A model generated the notes under the pieces. That model did not search any database and had not been told where the DNA came from. It saw nothing but the letters and a program-made list of their open reading frames with translations. DNA of 55,594 nt, from contig JAFRVD010000061.1 of the NCBI GenBank assembly GCA_017441825.1, positions 1 through 55,594 on the forward strand. Direction: 5' to 3'. Of the stretch, positions 8,108 to 17,696 are shown piece after piece. The position numbers were made by a program, and so were the translations under genes. Positions within the stretch are counted from its first letter, which is position 1, and each line of letters opens with the position of its first letter. Source of the DNA: Lachnospiraceae bacterium (GTDB taxonomy: Bacteria > Bacillota > Clostridia > Lachnospirales > Lachnospiraceae).

Positions 8108-8150
8108 TTTTACAAACAGATACGTATTTTCCCGGCAAAGGAGGAACACA

Positions 8151-8906
8151 ATGATCACGATTCAAAAGGACAGACTCAGCGTTTCCATGGCGGAGCCGAA
8201 TGTGGAAAACAATACCTGCCGGTTCAACCGCGCGGGCTTTATCACCTCCGTTCTTCTGGACGGAAAACACGAATTCTGCGGCGATGAACACGGCGGCACG
8301 AACGGCGCCGGCCTCTGCTCGGAGATCACAACGGACGTAATGTCCAATGAGGTCGCCATTGGCGACAAGTTTCCGAAGTTCGGTGTCGGATTATTAGATA
8401 AATATGAGCCGCGTCCGTACAACTTCTTCAAGACCTATGAGGTGTCTCCGTTCGAGATCCGGACCGAGATCTCCGAAGACAAGGCAGTCTTTTATACGGA
8501 ACCCCGGGAGCTCGGCGGCTACGCCCTTCGCGAAAAGAAGACGGTGTCCGTCCGCGGCAATATCCTCAGTGTGGATTACGATGTGGAAAACGCCGGCTGC
8601 CGCGACTTCCTGTATTCCGAGTACTGCCACAACTTCCTCACGCTGGACTTTGACGGGAAGAGGAACAGCTTCAACCTGAACATGCAGATGGGGAACGCGG
8701 GCTTCCCCTACGAGTGGCAGATCTCCTTCTCCCCGTCAGGACTCCTCATCAAGGCGCGCGACTACTTCAAGCCCCATCACCACAACATCTGGTCCCCGGG
8801 CTTTGTCATTTCGCCGGAAGTCTATTTTGTACGGCAGCTTTCTCCGGGTGAGCACGCCGCGTACAGGAGAGAGTACGAATTTGAAGAGATCAAGTTCAGA
8901 TACTGA
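8151..8906 (+). CDS. Galactose-mutarotase-fold protein
   Basis: 251 residues from the ATG at 8151, which has AAAGGAGGAACACA directly upstream; the frame stays open 24 codons further but without a ribosome site. The chain is beta-rich with features of the aldose 1-epimerase/galactose-mutarotase superfamily: FNRAGFITSVLLDGKHEF near the N-terminus, repeated aromatic-Gly strands, and EYCHNFLTLD followed by PHHHNIWSPGFVISPE. I cannot name a characterised member. It lies first in the row that continues with two esterases and an alpha-L-fucosidase, so a role in processing or binding the same sugar is likely. No signal peptide is seen. Confidence 0.65.
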   Translation: MITIQKDRLSVSMAEPNVENNTCRFNRAGFITSVLLDGKHEFCGDEHGGTNGAGLCSEITTDVMSNEVAIGDKFPKFGVGLLDKYEPRPYNFFKTYEVSPFEIRTEISEDKAVFYTEPRELGGYALREKKTVSVRGNILSVDYDVENAGCRDFLYSEYCHNFLTLDFDGKRNSFNLNMQMGNAGFPYEWQISFSPSGLLIKARDYFKPHHHNIWSPGFVISPEVYFVRQLSPGEHAAYRREYEFEEIKFRY

Positions 8907-8911
8907 TTTTC

Positions 8912-8939
8912 GGGCCGGGTCCTCACGATCCGGCCTGTT
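8912..8939 (+). terminator. Hairpin between the mutarotase-like and esterase genes
   Basis: GGCCGG (8913-8918) pairs with CCGGCC (8930-8935), followed by TGTTC. The T-tract is weak, so it may be a partial terminator or mRNA-stability hairpin. Confidence 0.4.
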
Positions 8940-9006
8940 CCGCTCGTGAACCATATCCCTCGTCTGATGATCCTGAGGGAAAAAAGATAAAAGGGGGTCG
9001 TTATCC

Positions 9007-10581
9007 ATGTATAACAAACGACAAGTACACAGCTTTATCTGCCGGGAGGATTACCCGCTCGTAAAGACTGACAAAGGCACCATCCGCGGCTATATGCTGA
9101 ATGAAATGTTCCATTTCCTCGGCATTCCGTACGCAAAGGCGGACCGCTTCAAGGAGCCGCAGCCCATCGACGCATGGGACGGCGTGATGGACACGCAGGA
9201 TTACGGGTTCCTGTGTCCGCAGCTGCCCGACAAGGAAGTCAAAGGCAACCTGGCGTTCCCGAAGCGCTACTGGCTGGAGCGCGAGGACTGCCAGACCCTG
9301 AACATCTGGACCGAGAGCCTGGATCCTGAAAAGAAGATGCCGGTAGTCATCTGGCTGCACGGCGGCGGCTTCTCCAAGGGTTCCTGCCTGGAGCTTGAGG
9401 CCTATGACGGAGAGAACATGGGCCGTTACGGCCACGTCGTTTCGGTTTCCGTGAACCACCGCTTAAACATCCTCGGGTTCCTCGATCTTTCCGACTACGG
9501 TCCGGAGTATGAGCTGTCCGGAAACGTCGGTATGGAGGATATCGTGGCGGCGCTCCGCTGGATCCGTGACAACATCGCGCAGTTCGGCGGCGACCCGGAC
9601 AACGTAACGATCTTCGGCGAATCCGGCGGCGGCGGAAAGGTCAGCACGCTCCTTCAGATGGGCGATGCGGACGGGCTTTACCACAGGGCCATCATCGAAA
9701 GCGGCGTGCTCGCATCTGAGGGGCAGACCGTGGAAGAGGCGAAGGCCGAGAAGAAGGAATTCGCGAAGAACGTGGTAGAGGCGATCGGCGGCTTTGAGAA
9801 CATTCTGACTGCGCCGTACGACGAGCTCATGAAGGCGGTCCGCAAGGTCACGGACGACAGCCCGTTCGTCAACTGGGGCCCGGTGCCGCTTACCGGCACA
9901 TTCAAGGGCGACGCGTGGAGCGTCGGCTTCCGCGAGGAAGTGAAGGACATCCCGGTCATCTGCGGCAGCGTGTTCATGGAGCTGGTGCCCAGAAACGAGG
10001 ATTTCCGCGAGAAGGAGCTCTTTACGGAAGAGCAGCGCTACCAGGCGATCGTAGACGCGTACGGCGAAGAGGCCGCACCCGCTATCCGGGCAGCCTTCGA
10101 GAAAGCCTATCCCGAATTCAACATCTACTACGCGTCCATGGCGGACTGCATGGTCAGGCGCCCGACCCGGAAGTTCTGCGAGCTTCGGAGAGATTCCGGA
10201 GCGAAGGCGACCTACAACTTCATGTTCGCGCACGAGACCATGTACAAAGGCGGCCTTCTGTCCACGCATGCGGACGAGCTGTCCTTCGTTTTCCACAACG
10301 TGGAGTTCAATCCCTCGCAGTTTGCGGAGGGCCGCGAGCTCTTGCTCCAGGAACAGATCTTCAACGCCTGGATGAGCTTCGCACGGACCGGCAACCCGAA
10401 TCACCCCGGCATTCCGGAGTGGAAGCCGCTTTTGCCCGGTGAAAACAACTGCTTCGTCTTCAGCAAGGCGCCGGGCAACCGCGTGAGCCACGACGATGAA
10501 CTGATGGACCTCCTTGCAAAGTACAGCAAGTATTCCACACCGTTCTTCCACAGGAAGAAGCTCTCCGACCAGCAGAAATAA
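9007..10581 (+). CDS. Type-B carboxylesterase
   Basis: 524 residues, usual length for the COesterase family. Seen in order: FLGIPYAKADRF (N-terminal family signature), VVIWLHGGGFSKGS (oxyanion hole HGGG), DNVTIFGESGGGGK (nucleophile Ser206 in GESGG), an acidic residue probably in SVFMELVPRNEDF, and the catalytic His in LLSTHADELSFVF. It hydrolyses carboxylic esters; the acyl group is unknown. No signal peptide, so it acts in the cytoplasm. GGGGG stands before the ATG. It sits 38 bases before another hydrolase and then a fucosidase, suggesting de-esterification of a fucose-containing glycan. It is one of four type-B carboxylesterases in the window. Confidence 0.9.
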   Translation: MYNKRQVHSFICREDYPLVKTDKGTIRGYMLNEMFHFLGIPYAKADRFKEPQPIDAWDGVMDTQDYGFLCPQLPDKEVKGNLAFPKRYWLEREDCQTLNIWTESLDPEKKMPVVIWLHGGGFSKGSCLELEAYDGENMGRYGHVVSVSVNHRLNILGFLDLSDYGPEYELSGNVGMEDIVAALRWIRDNIAQFGGDPDNVTIFGESGGGGKVSTLLQMGDADGLYHRAIIESGVLASEGQTVEEAKAEKKEFAKNVVEAIGGFENILTAPYDELMKAVRKVTDDSPFVNWGPVPLTGTFKGDAWSVGFREEVKDIPVICGSVFMELVPRNEDFREKELFTEEQRYQAIVDAYGEEAAPAIRAAFEKAYPEFNIYYASMADCMVRRPTRKFCELRRDSGAKATYNFMFAHETMYKGGLLSTHADELSFVFHNVEFNPSQFAEGRELLLQEQIFNAWMSFARTGNPNHPGIPEWKPLLPGENNCFVFSKAPGNRVSHDDELMDLLAKYSKYSTPFFHRKKLSDQQK

Positions 10582-10619
10582 TCGGGCTGCCGGCGGCTTT
10601 CAGAAAGGATGAGGAAGAT

Positions 10620-11720
10620 ATGAAAAAGACGATTTTCTGTGAAATGAGGACCCTCGGGCAGGAAGTGGTGGAGCTCACGCTCCCCTGGGACCTGGACTGC
10701 CCGGCAAAGGAAGACATCCATATCGACGGACCCTTCCGCGAAAGCCGCCGCAACCGCTATATTGCGAAGACGCGCGGCATTTCCGGCGGCGACGTCACCT
10801 CGGTCACGCTGGAGGACGGCATGCTTTCCATCGACGTCGTGTCCTTCTCGAACCGCAGCGATTTTACCGTAAAGATCCGCGACAGGGTCTTTCAAAAAGA
10901 AGAATTTGACGAGACCGTGACGCAGGGCCTGGACCGGTGTGAGAAGATCGAGGAAGGGATCGTCCGGTACCGCCTGTACAGTCCGAAGGCGGAAGGCCCG
11001 CGCCCGCTCATCCTGTTCCTGCACGGCGGCGGGAACGGCGGCACGGAAGAGGGCAGGGACAATGAACGTCAGCTCATTGCGGACTACGGCCCGGTGAATT
11101 TCTCGCTGAACTATCCCGACGTGTTCGTACTGGCGCCGCAGGCCATCGAAATGCCCTTCCACCTGAACCCGATGGTGCAGGGCGGCGTGCGGAAGCAGTC
11201 CTTCGTTAAGGATATGGACCCGCGCTACGGCTGGAGCCGCGACTACCTTTCCAAGGTCTGCGACATCATCCGCAGGATGATCGGTGAAGGCAGGGTCGAC
11301 GGGAAACGGGTCTACGTCACCGGCCTTTCGATGGGCGGCGCCGGCACCTGCCGTGCGATGTCCGTCGGTTCTGACCTGTTCGCGGCAGCGGCGCCCGTGT
11401 GCCCGACCATGACGCAGGAGACGTTCAACTATCTCCGCACGACAAAGATCCCGGTCTGGGTCTCCAGCGCCTACGTAGACCATACGGTCTATCGCCACAA
11501 ATACCTGGCGGACGCGGTCATCCAGCTGAAGGACAACGGCCATAAGAACGCACATCTCACATTATACGCGCCTGAAGAGCTTCAGGCCTACGATATCAGC
11601 CTGGATCCGGAGACTCCGTACGACGAGCTTTTCGGTGAAAACCACATGAGCTGGGTACTGACATATCATGACGAATACGGCATCATGTCCTGGCTGCTGA
11701 ACCAGAAGAAGGAGGACTGA
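10620..11720 (+). CDS. Alpha/beta hydrolase, prolyl-oligopeptidase/esterase type
   Basis: 366 residues with two parts. Residues 1-115 form a beta-rich N-terminal region of unknown kind. From about 116 there is an alpha/beta-hydrolase domain: RPLILFLHGGGNGG (oxyanion region), FVLAPQ, RVYVTGLSMGGAGTC with nucleophile Ser237, WVSSAYVDHTVYRH (acidic residue) and a late His, probably in GENHMSW. It resembles carboxylesterase/feruloyl-esterase-like proteins found in polysaccharide utilisation clusters. No signal peptide. The stop abuts the ATG of the fucosidase with no intervening base, so they are translationally coupled. Confidence 0.82.
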   Translation: MKKTIFCEMRTLGQEVVELTLPWDLDCPAKEDIHIDGPFRESRRNRYIAKTRGISGGDVTSVTLEDGMLSIDVVSFSNRSDFTVKIRDRVFQKEEFDETVTQGLDRCEKIEEGIVRYRLYSPKAEGPRPLILFLHGGGNGGTEEGRDNERQLIADYGPVNFSLNYPDVFVLAPQAIEMPFHLNPMVQGGVRKQSFVKDMDPRYGWSRDYLSKVCDIIRRMIGEGRVDGKRVYVTGLSMGGAGTCRAMSVGSDLFAAAAPVCPTMTQETFNYLRTTKIPVWVSSAYVDHTVYRHKYLADAVIQLKDNGHKNAHLTLYAPEELQAYDISLDPETPYDELFGENHMSWVLTYHDEYGIMSWLLNQKKED

Positions 11721-13208
11721 ATGTTCATTTACGACCAGAAGGCGTGGCTTGAAAAGATCGACAGGGTGATCAGGCAGGGTCCGTATGAGGACACCTGGGA
11801 GAGCCTGAGCCGGCACGAAGTGCCCGGCTGGTTCCGGGACGCGAAGCTCGGCATCTTCATCCACTGGGGCATCTACAGCGTACCCGCATTCGCAAACGAA
11901 TGGTACTCCCGCAATATGTATCTTGAAGGCTCGCGGGAATTTGAGCACCACGTAAAGACCTACGGCCCGCAGAAGGAGTTCGGCTATAAAGACTTCCTGC
12001 CGATGTTTAAGGCGGAGAAGTTCGACCCGAAGGCCTGGGCGGAGCTTTTTAAGAAGGCCGGCGCGCGGTACGTAGTCCCGGTCGCGGAGCACCACGACGG
12101 CTTCCAGATGTATAAGTCGGAGCTGTCCCACTGGAACGCAGCGGAGAAAGGGCCGAAGCGCGACACGCTCGGAGAGCTCACGGAAGCGTTCCGGGAAGAG
12201 GGTTTGATCAACGGCGCGTCCACCCACAGGATCGAGCACTGGTGGTTCATGGGCGGCGGCCGGCACTTTGAGAGCGACATTACGGACGCGGAGGGGCCCG
12301 GCGATTTCTACTGGCCGGCCATCCCGGAACAGCCCGAAAACATGGACGATTCCCTGTTTGAGCCCGCGCCTTCCGAGGAATTCCTGAACGACTGGATGAT
12401 CCGTACCTGCGAGCTGATCGACAACTACAGGATCCGGGAGCTCTATTTCGACTGGTGGATCCACCACGCGAAGGCGCGTCCGTATCTTAAGAAGATCGCC
12501 GCGTACTACTATAACCGCGCGGAGGAGTGGGGAGAGGACGTCCTGATCGCCTACAAGCACGATTCCTACATGTTCGGGACCGCGCTCGTGGACATCGAAA
12601 GAGGCCAGTTCTCTGACGTCCAGTCCTTCCCGTGGCAGACGGATACAGCCATCGCGAAGAACTCGTGGTGCTACACGGAAGGGAACGATTTCAAGAAGCC
12701 GTGGAGCATCCTGTGCGACCTTGTGGACGTGGTGAGCAAGAACGGTACGATGTTACTGAACGTCGGGCCGAAGGCGGACGGCACGATCTCGGAAGAGGAT
12801 ACGAAGGTGCTGCTCGCACTTGGCGGGTGGCTCGAAAAGAACGGAGAAGCGATCTACGGCAGCCGCCCCTGGCGCTACGCCCAGGAGGGCCCGACAAAGC
12901 AGGAGCAGGGCCAGTTTACGGACGCGAAGGACAAGGTGTATACGGCGGAAGATTTCCGCTTCATGACGAATCACGGGAAGCTGTACGCGGCCTGCATGCG
13001 GTATCCCGAAAACGGAGAGATCCTGGTGAAGACGCTCGGGAGGAAGGCGACCACGGCGGAGTCGAAGTTCTTCGGGATCATCGATGACGTGGACGTCCTG
13101 GGCTTCCCGGAGAAGCCTTCCTGGGAGCAGACTCCGGACGGCTTAAAGATCCGGACGGAGAATGTTTCGAGCGACAGCCCGGTGGTCTTCAGGATCACGA
13201 TCCGGTAA
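11721..13208 (+). CDS. Alpha-L-fucosidase, GH29
   Basis: 495 residues, full-length GH29 (TIM barrel plus C-terminal beta domain). Diagnostic stretches: WFRDAKLGIFIHWGIYSVPA at residues 37-56, ARYVVPVAEHHDGFQMY (active-site His pair), and RELYFDWW with Asp244 at the place of the catalytic nucleophile. NGTMLLNVGPKADG and GEAIYGSRPW near residues 340-390 are also family hallmarks. It removes terminal alpha-L-fucose from oligosaccharides. No signal peptide, so it acts on imported substrate. The ATG directly follows the previous stop and uses an AGGAGG inside the upstream gene. It is the last gene of the 8151-13208 row. Confidence 0.93.
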   Translation: MFIYDQKAWLEKIDRVIRQGPYEDTWESLSRHEVPGWFRDAKLGIFIHWGIYSVPAFANEWYSRNMYLEGSREFEHHVKTYGPQKEFGYKDFLPMFKAEKFDPKAWAELFKKAGARYVVPVAEHHDGFQMYKSELSHWNAAEKGPKRDTLGELTEAFREEGLINGASTHRIEHWWFMGGGRHFESDITDAEGPGDFYWPAIPEQPENMDDSLFEPAPSEEFLNDWMIRTCELIDNYRIRELYFDWWIHHAKARPYLKKIAAYYYNRAEEWGEDVLIAYKHDSYMFGTALVDIERGQFSDVQSFPWQTDTAIAKNSWCYTEGNDFKKPWSILCDLVDVVSKNGTMLLNVGPKADGTISEEDTKVLLALGGWLEKNGEAIYGSRPWRYAQEGPTKQEQGQFTDAKDKVYTAEDFRFMTNHGKLYAACMRYPENGEILVKTLGRKATTAESKFFGIIDDVDVLGFPEKPSWEQTPDGLKIRTENVSSDSPVVFRITIR

Positions 13209-13287
13209 GAGGAACGTTTCAGTCCGGTAAGCCGGAGAACAGGATCAGCCGGAGAACAATAACAAAAAGAAGAAAGGTCCGGACAGC

Positions 13288-14850
13288 TTGAACAGAAGAG
13301 ACGGAAAACACAGAGGCAGAGACGCGGGGCTCCGGCGGGAAGTACTGAGAAACATCCCGGCAGACTACATTGACCTGTACCCGGAGGCGCGCGCACTCGA
13401 GAGGCATTTTGTTCTGCACTTAGGACCTACGAATTCCGGAAAAACCTATGACGCGATGAACGCACTCAAAGAGGCGGGCTCAGGCTGTTACCTGGGCCCG
13501 CTTCGCCTGCTTGCGTATGAAAAGTACGAGGAGATGAACCGGGACGGGTACCCGTGCTCGCTCCTGACCGGCGAGGAGCGCTATGACGTCCCGGGGTCGC
13601 TCTTTACGGCTTCCACCATCGAGATGCTGGACATGCAGAAGACGTATGCTCTTGCGGTCATCGATGAAGCGCAGATGCTTGCGGATCCGGACCGCGGCGG
13701 TTCGTGGACCGCAGCGATCCTTGGCGTGTGCGCGCCGGAAGTGCACGTGTGCGCGGCGCCATCGGCGGAGGAGATTCTGATCCGGATGATCGAAGAGTGC
13801 GGGGATACGTACGAGATCGTGCGCCACGAACGCATGACGCCGCTCACCTGCGAGACCACGCGCTTCCATATGGAGCAGGACACGAAAAAGGGCGACGCGC
13901 TGATCGTTTTCTCGCGCAGCAGCGTGCACGCGGTAGCCGCCGAGCTCCACGAGCGCGGCTTTAAGACCAGCATCATCTACGGCGCGCTTCCGTACGACGT
14001 CCGGCACGAGCAGGCCAGGATGTTTTCGGAAGGGGAGACGGACGTGGTGGTGGCGACCGACGCGATCGGGATGGGGATGAACCTGCCCATCCGGCGGATC
14101 GTGTTCCTGGAAACGGAGAAGTTTGACGGGATCGTCCGGCGGCCGCTCCTCCCGGAGGAGATCAAGCAGATCGCGGGCAGGGCCGGCCGGTTCGGTATTT
14201 ACGACGAGGGCTTTGTCACGTCCGAGGGGTACCGGAAGCACATCAGCGCAGGCCTTCAGAGCGAATATGAGCCCGTGACCGAGGCTGTGATCGACTTCCC
14301 GGAGTCGCTCCTGGCGATCCAGGCGGACCTGCCGTCCATCCTGGAAAAGTGGGACCAGATCCGCATCAACCCGGGCTATGTGCGCGCGGACACGAAGCGG
14401 CTGATCTCGCTCTGCAAAATGATCAGCGACCTGTCGAACGATAAACAGTTCCTGTACCGGTGCATCATGCTGACGTTTGACGAAGAGGACCGGTACCTGC
14501 TTTCCCACTGGAAGGCGATCTGCGCCACGGAGGCGCGGGGTCGGGTCTATCCGGTGCGGAAGTATATACCTTCTGAAAAGAAGCTCGAGGACATCGGCAG
14601 CAACCTCGATGAGCTCGAGGAACAGTTCCGGCTGTGCGATATGCTGTACAATTACAGCTACAGATTTAAGCACCCGGAGTTCCAGCAGGAGCTCATGGAG
14701 AGGAAAAACCAGATCTCGGAGCGGATCCTGAAAGTTTTGGCTCGGGAAAAGCTTCGCCCGCGCCGGTGCAGGATCTGCGGGAAAAAGCTCCCGTGGAACT
14801 ATCCGTACGCGCTGTGCGAGCGGTGTTTCCGAAGACGATATAACCGGTAG
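13288..14850 (+). CDS. SUV3-like ATP-dependent RNA helicase
   Basis: 520 residues. Helicase motifs in order: LHLGPTNSGKTYDAM (Walker A), VIDEAQML (DEAQ box, Walker B), DALIVFSRSSVHA, VVVATDAIGMGMNLPI and IKQIAGRAGRFG (motif VI). The spacing matches the SUV3 helicase of the mitochondrial RNA degradosome, which has relatives in Clostridia. The last 40 residues add four cysteines (CRICGKKL and CERCF), a likely zinc ribbon. The only start that keeps the Walker A is a TTG at 13288, preceded by AGAAAGG; no ATG or GTG exists in frame after the upstream stop. It is a single gene, ending at a large hairpin. The RNA-turnover role is inferred. Confidence 0.85.
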   Translation: MNRRDGKHRGRDAGLRREVLRNIPADYIDLYPEARALERHFVLHLGPTNSGKTYDAMNALKEAGSGCYLGPLRLLAYEKYEEMNRDGYPCSLLTGEERYDVPGSLFTASTIEMLDMQKTYALAVIDEAQMLADPDRGGSWTAAILGVCAPEVHVCAAPSAEEILIRMIEECGDTYEIVRHERMTPLTCETTRFHMEQDTKKGDALIVFSRSSVHAVAAELHERGFKTSIIYGALPYDVRHEQARMFSEGETDVVVATDAIGMGMNLPIRRIVFLETEKFDGIVRRPLLPEEIKQIAGRAGRFGIYDEGFVTSEGYRKHISAGLQSEYEPVTEAVIDFPESLLAIQADLPSILEKWDQIRINPGYVRADTKRLISLCKMISDLSNDKQFLYRCIMLTFDEEDRYLLSHWKAICATEARGRVYPVRKYIPSEKKLEDIGSNLDELEEQFRLCDMLYNYSYRFKHPEFQQELMERKNQISERILKVLAREKLRPRRCRICGKKLPWNYPYALCERCFRRRYNR

Positions 14851-14865
14851 ACGGCCGGAAAAAAA

Positions 14866-14912
14866 GGGGACGGTTCTCCGCGTTTTTGACGCGGCATAAA
14901 TGAACCGTCCCC
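14866..14912. terminator. Large hairpin, terminator or REP-like element
   Basis: GGGGACGGTTC (14866-14876) and GAACCGTCCCC (14902-14912) are perfect arms around an inner hairpin CCGCGT-TTTTG-ACGCGG (14878-14894). It is preceded by A-rich and followed by T-rich sequence. The GGGGACGGTTC arms resemble REP-like palindromes dispersed in many Clostridia, but only one copy is in this window. Confidence 0.6.
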
Positions 14913-14928
14913 TGACTTTTCTGTTTTC

Positions 14929-14961
14929 TGTAAGTTTCCTGTAAGGTTAGACGTTTATACT
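14929..14961 (+). promoter_or_regulatory. Promoter with tandem TGTAAG repeats before the FtsX permease
   Basis: Two TGTAAG boxes (14929-14934 and 14940-14945) lie 11 bases apart, the spacing expected for an OmpR-type regulator. They overlap a poor -35 region, ahead of TATACT (14956-14961). The linked response regulator at 18429 is the obvious candidate to bind here. Confidence 0.5.
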
Positions 14962-14993
14962 GAGCGCAAAAGGGATAGAAAGGGGGAGATCCT

Positions 14994-17696
14994 GTGAATG
15001 AACTGATCTATACGGGCATGAAGCGCCGCAAAAAGGAGATCCGCTATGTGGTCCTTGTGACGCTCATCACGACCTTTTTCATGTCAGGTATCCTGATGTT
15101 CCAGAACATCCTGAACGCGTACATCCTCGAAAAGAACCGGGACAGCTACGGCGACTGGATTTTTTCGTCCGACAAAGGCGACCTCGCTCACGGATACTTA
15201 ATTGAAAAGGGCAGCCTGTCCACGTCCATCATGACCTGCAAAGAAGACGGAAAGGGGGTTTTGTTCCAGGTTGGCTGCATCTCGGACGAGCTCCTGTCCT
15301 TCAGCCGGATCGGCCTCTATGAGGGACGTTTTCCTGAGAACGGAAACGAGATCGTGACGGACCTTCGGACGCTTCAGAAGATGGGCTTAAGCTATGAGAT
15401 CGGACAGGAGATCACGATCTACTGGGAAGCTTCGGGAGAGGGAGAGGACAAGGATATCCGGTCAAAGACGTATACGCTGACCGGCACGATGAAGCCCTTT
15501 AACCAGCAGTGGTACCAGGGGCAGTACGTCAAGTACCCGGACCTGGTGGTCACACAGGAAGAACTGGAGTCCTTCGGAAAAGAACTCCGGACGTCCTGGT
15601 TCTACCGGATGGATCCGACGCTCACGAAGGTCGATACGGATCTGTTTTATAAAGAATTTTATGAAGCAATACAGAAAGCCAAAAAAACGGATCCCAAAAA
15701 TCAGCCCAAACTGAATTACAACGGCTACGTCTACAATTATACGCTGTGGGGAAACAGCGGTGTCGGGCTGGTCACAGTGATGATGATCTGCCTTTCCGTA
15801 TTTGCGGTAAGCTTTGTGCTGTCTTCCTATGCGGACGGCCGCCGCGCGGCGTACTACAGGCTCCGAACCCTTGGCTGCTCCCGCATGAAGCTCAACGGCA
15901 TCATCTTCCGGGAATGCGGACTGGCCGCCTTCCCGGCAGCCGCCCTCGGGCTTGTGCTTGCATACCTCTTCGGGTGGCTCGGGTGCCTCGTGATCGCAAA
16001 ATCGGTCAGCCTGCACGGCTTCTTCGCGTTTGATCTCACTGTTTTCCTCCTGCAGCTGGCCGCGGTCTTCGGGTCGATCCTCCTTGCGATTCTCCTGACC
16101 ATCCTCCGGATGCGCGATAAACGGCTCTCCGCGGAGACCCGTGCGCTTTCCCCGCGGGATCTCAAAAAGCTCCGGAAAGCCCTGCCGAAGCTTGATACGC
16201 CGGAGCAGGAGTTCTTCAAACGCCGGCGGATCCTGACAAGGAGATCCCTCCTCCTGACCGCCGCATTTACGCTGATCGTGGCGTCGTTCCTCGTGATGTG
16301 CGGCGTATCCATTTATCATGCGATCCGGAATTACCGGGAAACGCAGGAGGAGCCGGATTACGTACTTTCATTTGAAGATCCCGGAATGCTGCAGTTCAGT
16401 TATTCTTTTTACTCGGATGACGGGACGCTCCTGACTCAGGCAAACGGAGAGCCGCTTGTGACAAATAAACAGCGTTCCGGACACAATCCGTATTACGGAC
16501 CGAGCGACGAAGATCTCGAATACCTCCGGTCGATTACCGGGATCCGGGAATTCCGCGGAAGGATCCGCGATGAATGGCACCTTGTGACCTGGGACGGGAT
16601 CGACGACTGGAAAGGTATCGCAAGGGATTATTACGCTACAGAAGACGGAACGCTGTACCGCAACAGAGTCACCAAAATCCAGGCGTTCATCGTCATCGTC
16701 CCGGATGAAGCGTTCCTCCGTGAACTGGCAGAGGATTATGGGGTACCTCTTACGAAGGAGCAGCTTCGGACGGTCATGAACGGGGAAGCTGTATTTATGA
16801 TGTACAACGCGGAAAACACGAGTGACTTCGGTTATCAGGGCCCCTCGGATATGATACCGGAGGAAGAACCCGTGGATGATACCGATACAATGACGCTCAA
16901 GGAGGGAGATCTCATTCATGTCATGAGTGCAACGAGCGGGAATGAACTCGCGATCCCTGTGATTCCTGTACCCAAAAAAGACCTGTTTTTGTTCAAGTAT
17001 TATTACACGGTCACTATGGGGCTTGATATCACACTGTTTGTTTCGGAAGGCGTTGCGGAACAGCTCCGGCAGCTGGAGGAGCCGGTCCCGGAATTCCGGG
17101 AGAACCATTTCAATCTCTGGTTCAACGGCTTTTCCTCATTCGAAGCGACAGACAAGATCCTGGCGTCTTATATGTCAAATGTTCAGAGGGGAGATTATTA
17201 CAATTACGCGGAAAACAAAAGGATCTACATCCAGTCCTATACCGTCCGGCCGCTGATCGTCTACGGATCTCTGTTCCTCATGACGTTCTTCGTGTACCTG
17301 ATCATTTCCCGGAACCTGATCGAAGCAAGGGCGTTACGGAGCGCGGAGAGCTATGAGCGGATCCGGCGGATCGGCATGACGAAGCGGAACTGGCGGCTGC
17401 TGCTTCTCAAATCGGAGCTCGTCGAAAACCTGCCGGTACTGGCCGGCTTCTTCACAGGCCTCCTGTATCCGTTCTTTTCGACATACATACACTGGATGAA
17501 GGAAACAAATGCCAAGACAAATTCGATCATCCTGAAGGAGATGACCAGCGATCCGCTGCTGATCTCCTTTGAACAGGTGGTATTCCGGTCGGGGATCCTG
17601 TACATGGCGCTGATGATCCTTCTGCTGTACGCGCTGATGGTATTCTTCGGGTACCGGACAAGTCTTAACATTCTGGAAAGGGAGGAACGGATATGA
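14994..17696 (+). CDS. FtsX-type ABC transporter permease
   Basis: 900 residues. One membrane helix at about 18-40, an extracellular domain to about 250, three helices within about 255-370 (first FtsX unit, ending ILRMRDKRLSAETRAL), a further helix at about 421-445, a second large extracellular domain to about 755, and three final helices. This double-FtsX layout is that of MacB/BceB-like permeases that do mechanotransmission or export rather than uptake, often of antimicrobial peptides or lipids. The start is GTG with AAGGGGGAG before it. The stop overlaps the ATG of the ATPase gene. The two-component system behind it suggests induction by an envelope-active compound (inference). Confidence 0.87.
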   Translation: MNELIYTGMKRRKKEIRYVVLVTLITTFFMSGILMFQNILNAYILEKNRDSYGDWIFSSDKGDLAHGYLIEKGSLSTSIMTCKEDGKGVLFQVGCISDELLSFSRIGLYEGRFPENGNEIVTDLRTLQKMGLSYEIGQEITIYWEASGEGEDKDIRSKTYTLTGTMKPFNQQWYQGQYVKYPDLVVTQEELESFGKELRTSWFYRMDPTLTKVDTDLFYKEFYEAIQKAKKTDPKNQPKLNYNGYVYNYTLWGNSGVGLVTVMMICLSVFAVSFVLSSYADGRRAAYYRLRTLGCSRMKLNGIIFRECGLAAFPAAALGLVLAYLFGWLGCLVIAKSVSLHGFFAFDLTVFLLQLAAVFGSILLAILLTILRMRDKRLSAETRALSPRDLKKLRKALPKLDTPEQEFFKRRRILTRRSLLLTAAFTLIVASFLVMCGVSIYHAIRNYRETQEEPDYVLSFEDPGMLQFSYSFYSDDGTLLTQANGEPLVTNKQRSGHNPYYGPSDEDLEYLRSITGIREFRGRIRDEWHLVTWDGIDDWKGIARDYYATEDGTLYRNRVTKIQAFIVIVPDEAFLRELAEDYGVPLTKEQLRTVMNGEAVFMMYNAENTSDFGYQGPSDMIPEEEPVDDTDTMTLKEGDLIHVMSATSGNELAIPVIPVPKKDLFLFKYYYTVTMGLDITLFVSEGVAEQLRQLEEPVPEFRENHFNLWFNGFSSFEATDKILASYMSNVQRGDYYNYAENKRIYIQSYTVRPLIVYGSLFLMTFFVYLIISRNLIEARALRSAESYERIRRIGMTKRNWRLLLLKSELVENLPVLAGFFTGLLYPFFSTYIHWMKETNAKTNSIILKEMTSDPLLISFEQVVFRSGILYMALMILLLYALMVFFGYRTSLNILEREERI

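Noticed and set aside
9463-10551. Long open frame on the minus strand across the carboxylesterase
   Set aside because: It is the mirror of a GC-rich gene with clear esterase motifs; the antisense product is low-complexity, rich in Arg, Val, His and Ala, and has no ribosome site. The same applies to minus-strand frames at 10401-11555, 11562-12560, 13480-14673 and 27932-29098.
13231-13258. Direct repeat GCCGGAGAACA spaced by 17 bases before the helicase gene
   Set aside because: Only two copies and part of the sequence looks like drifted coding DNA; not enough for a regulatory or repeat call.
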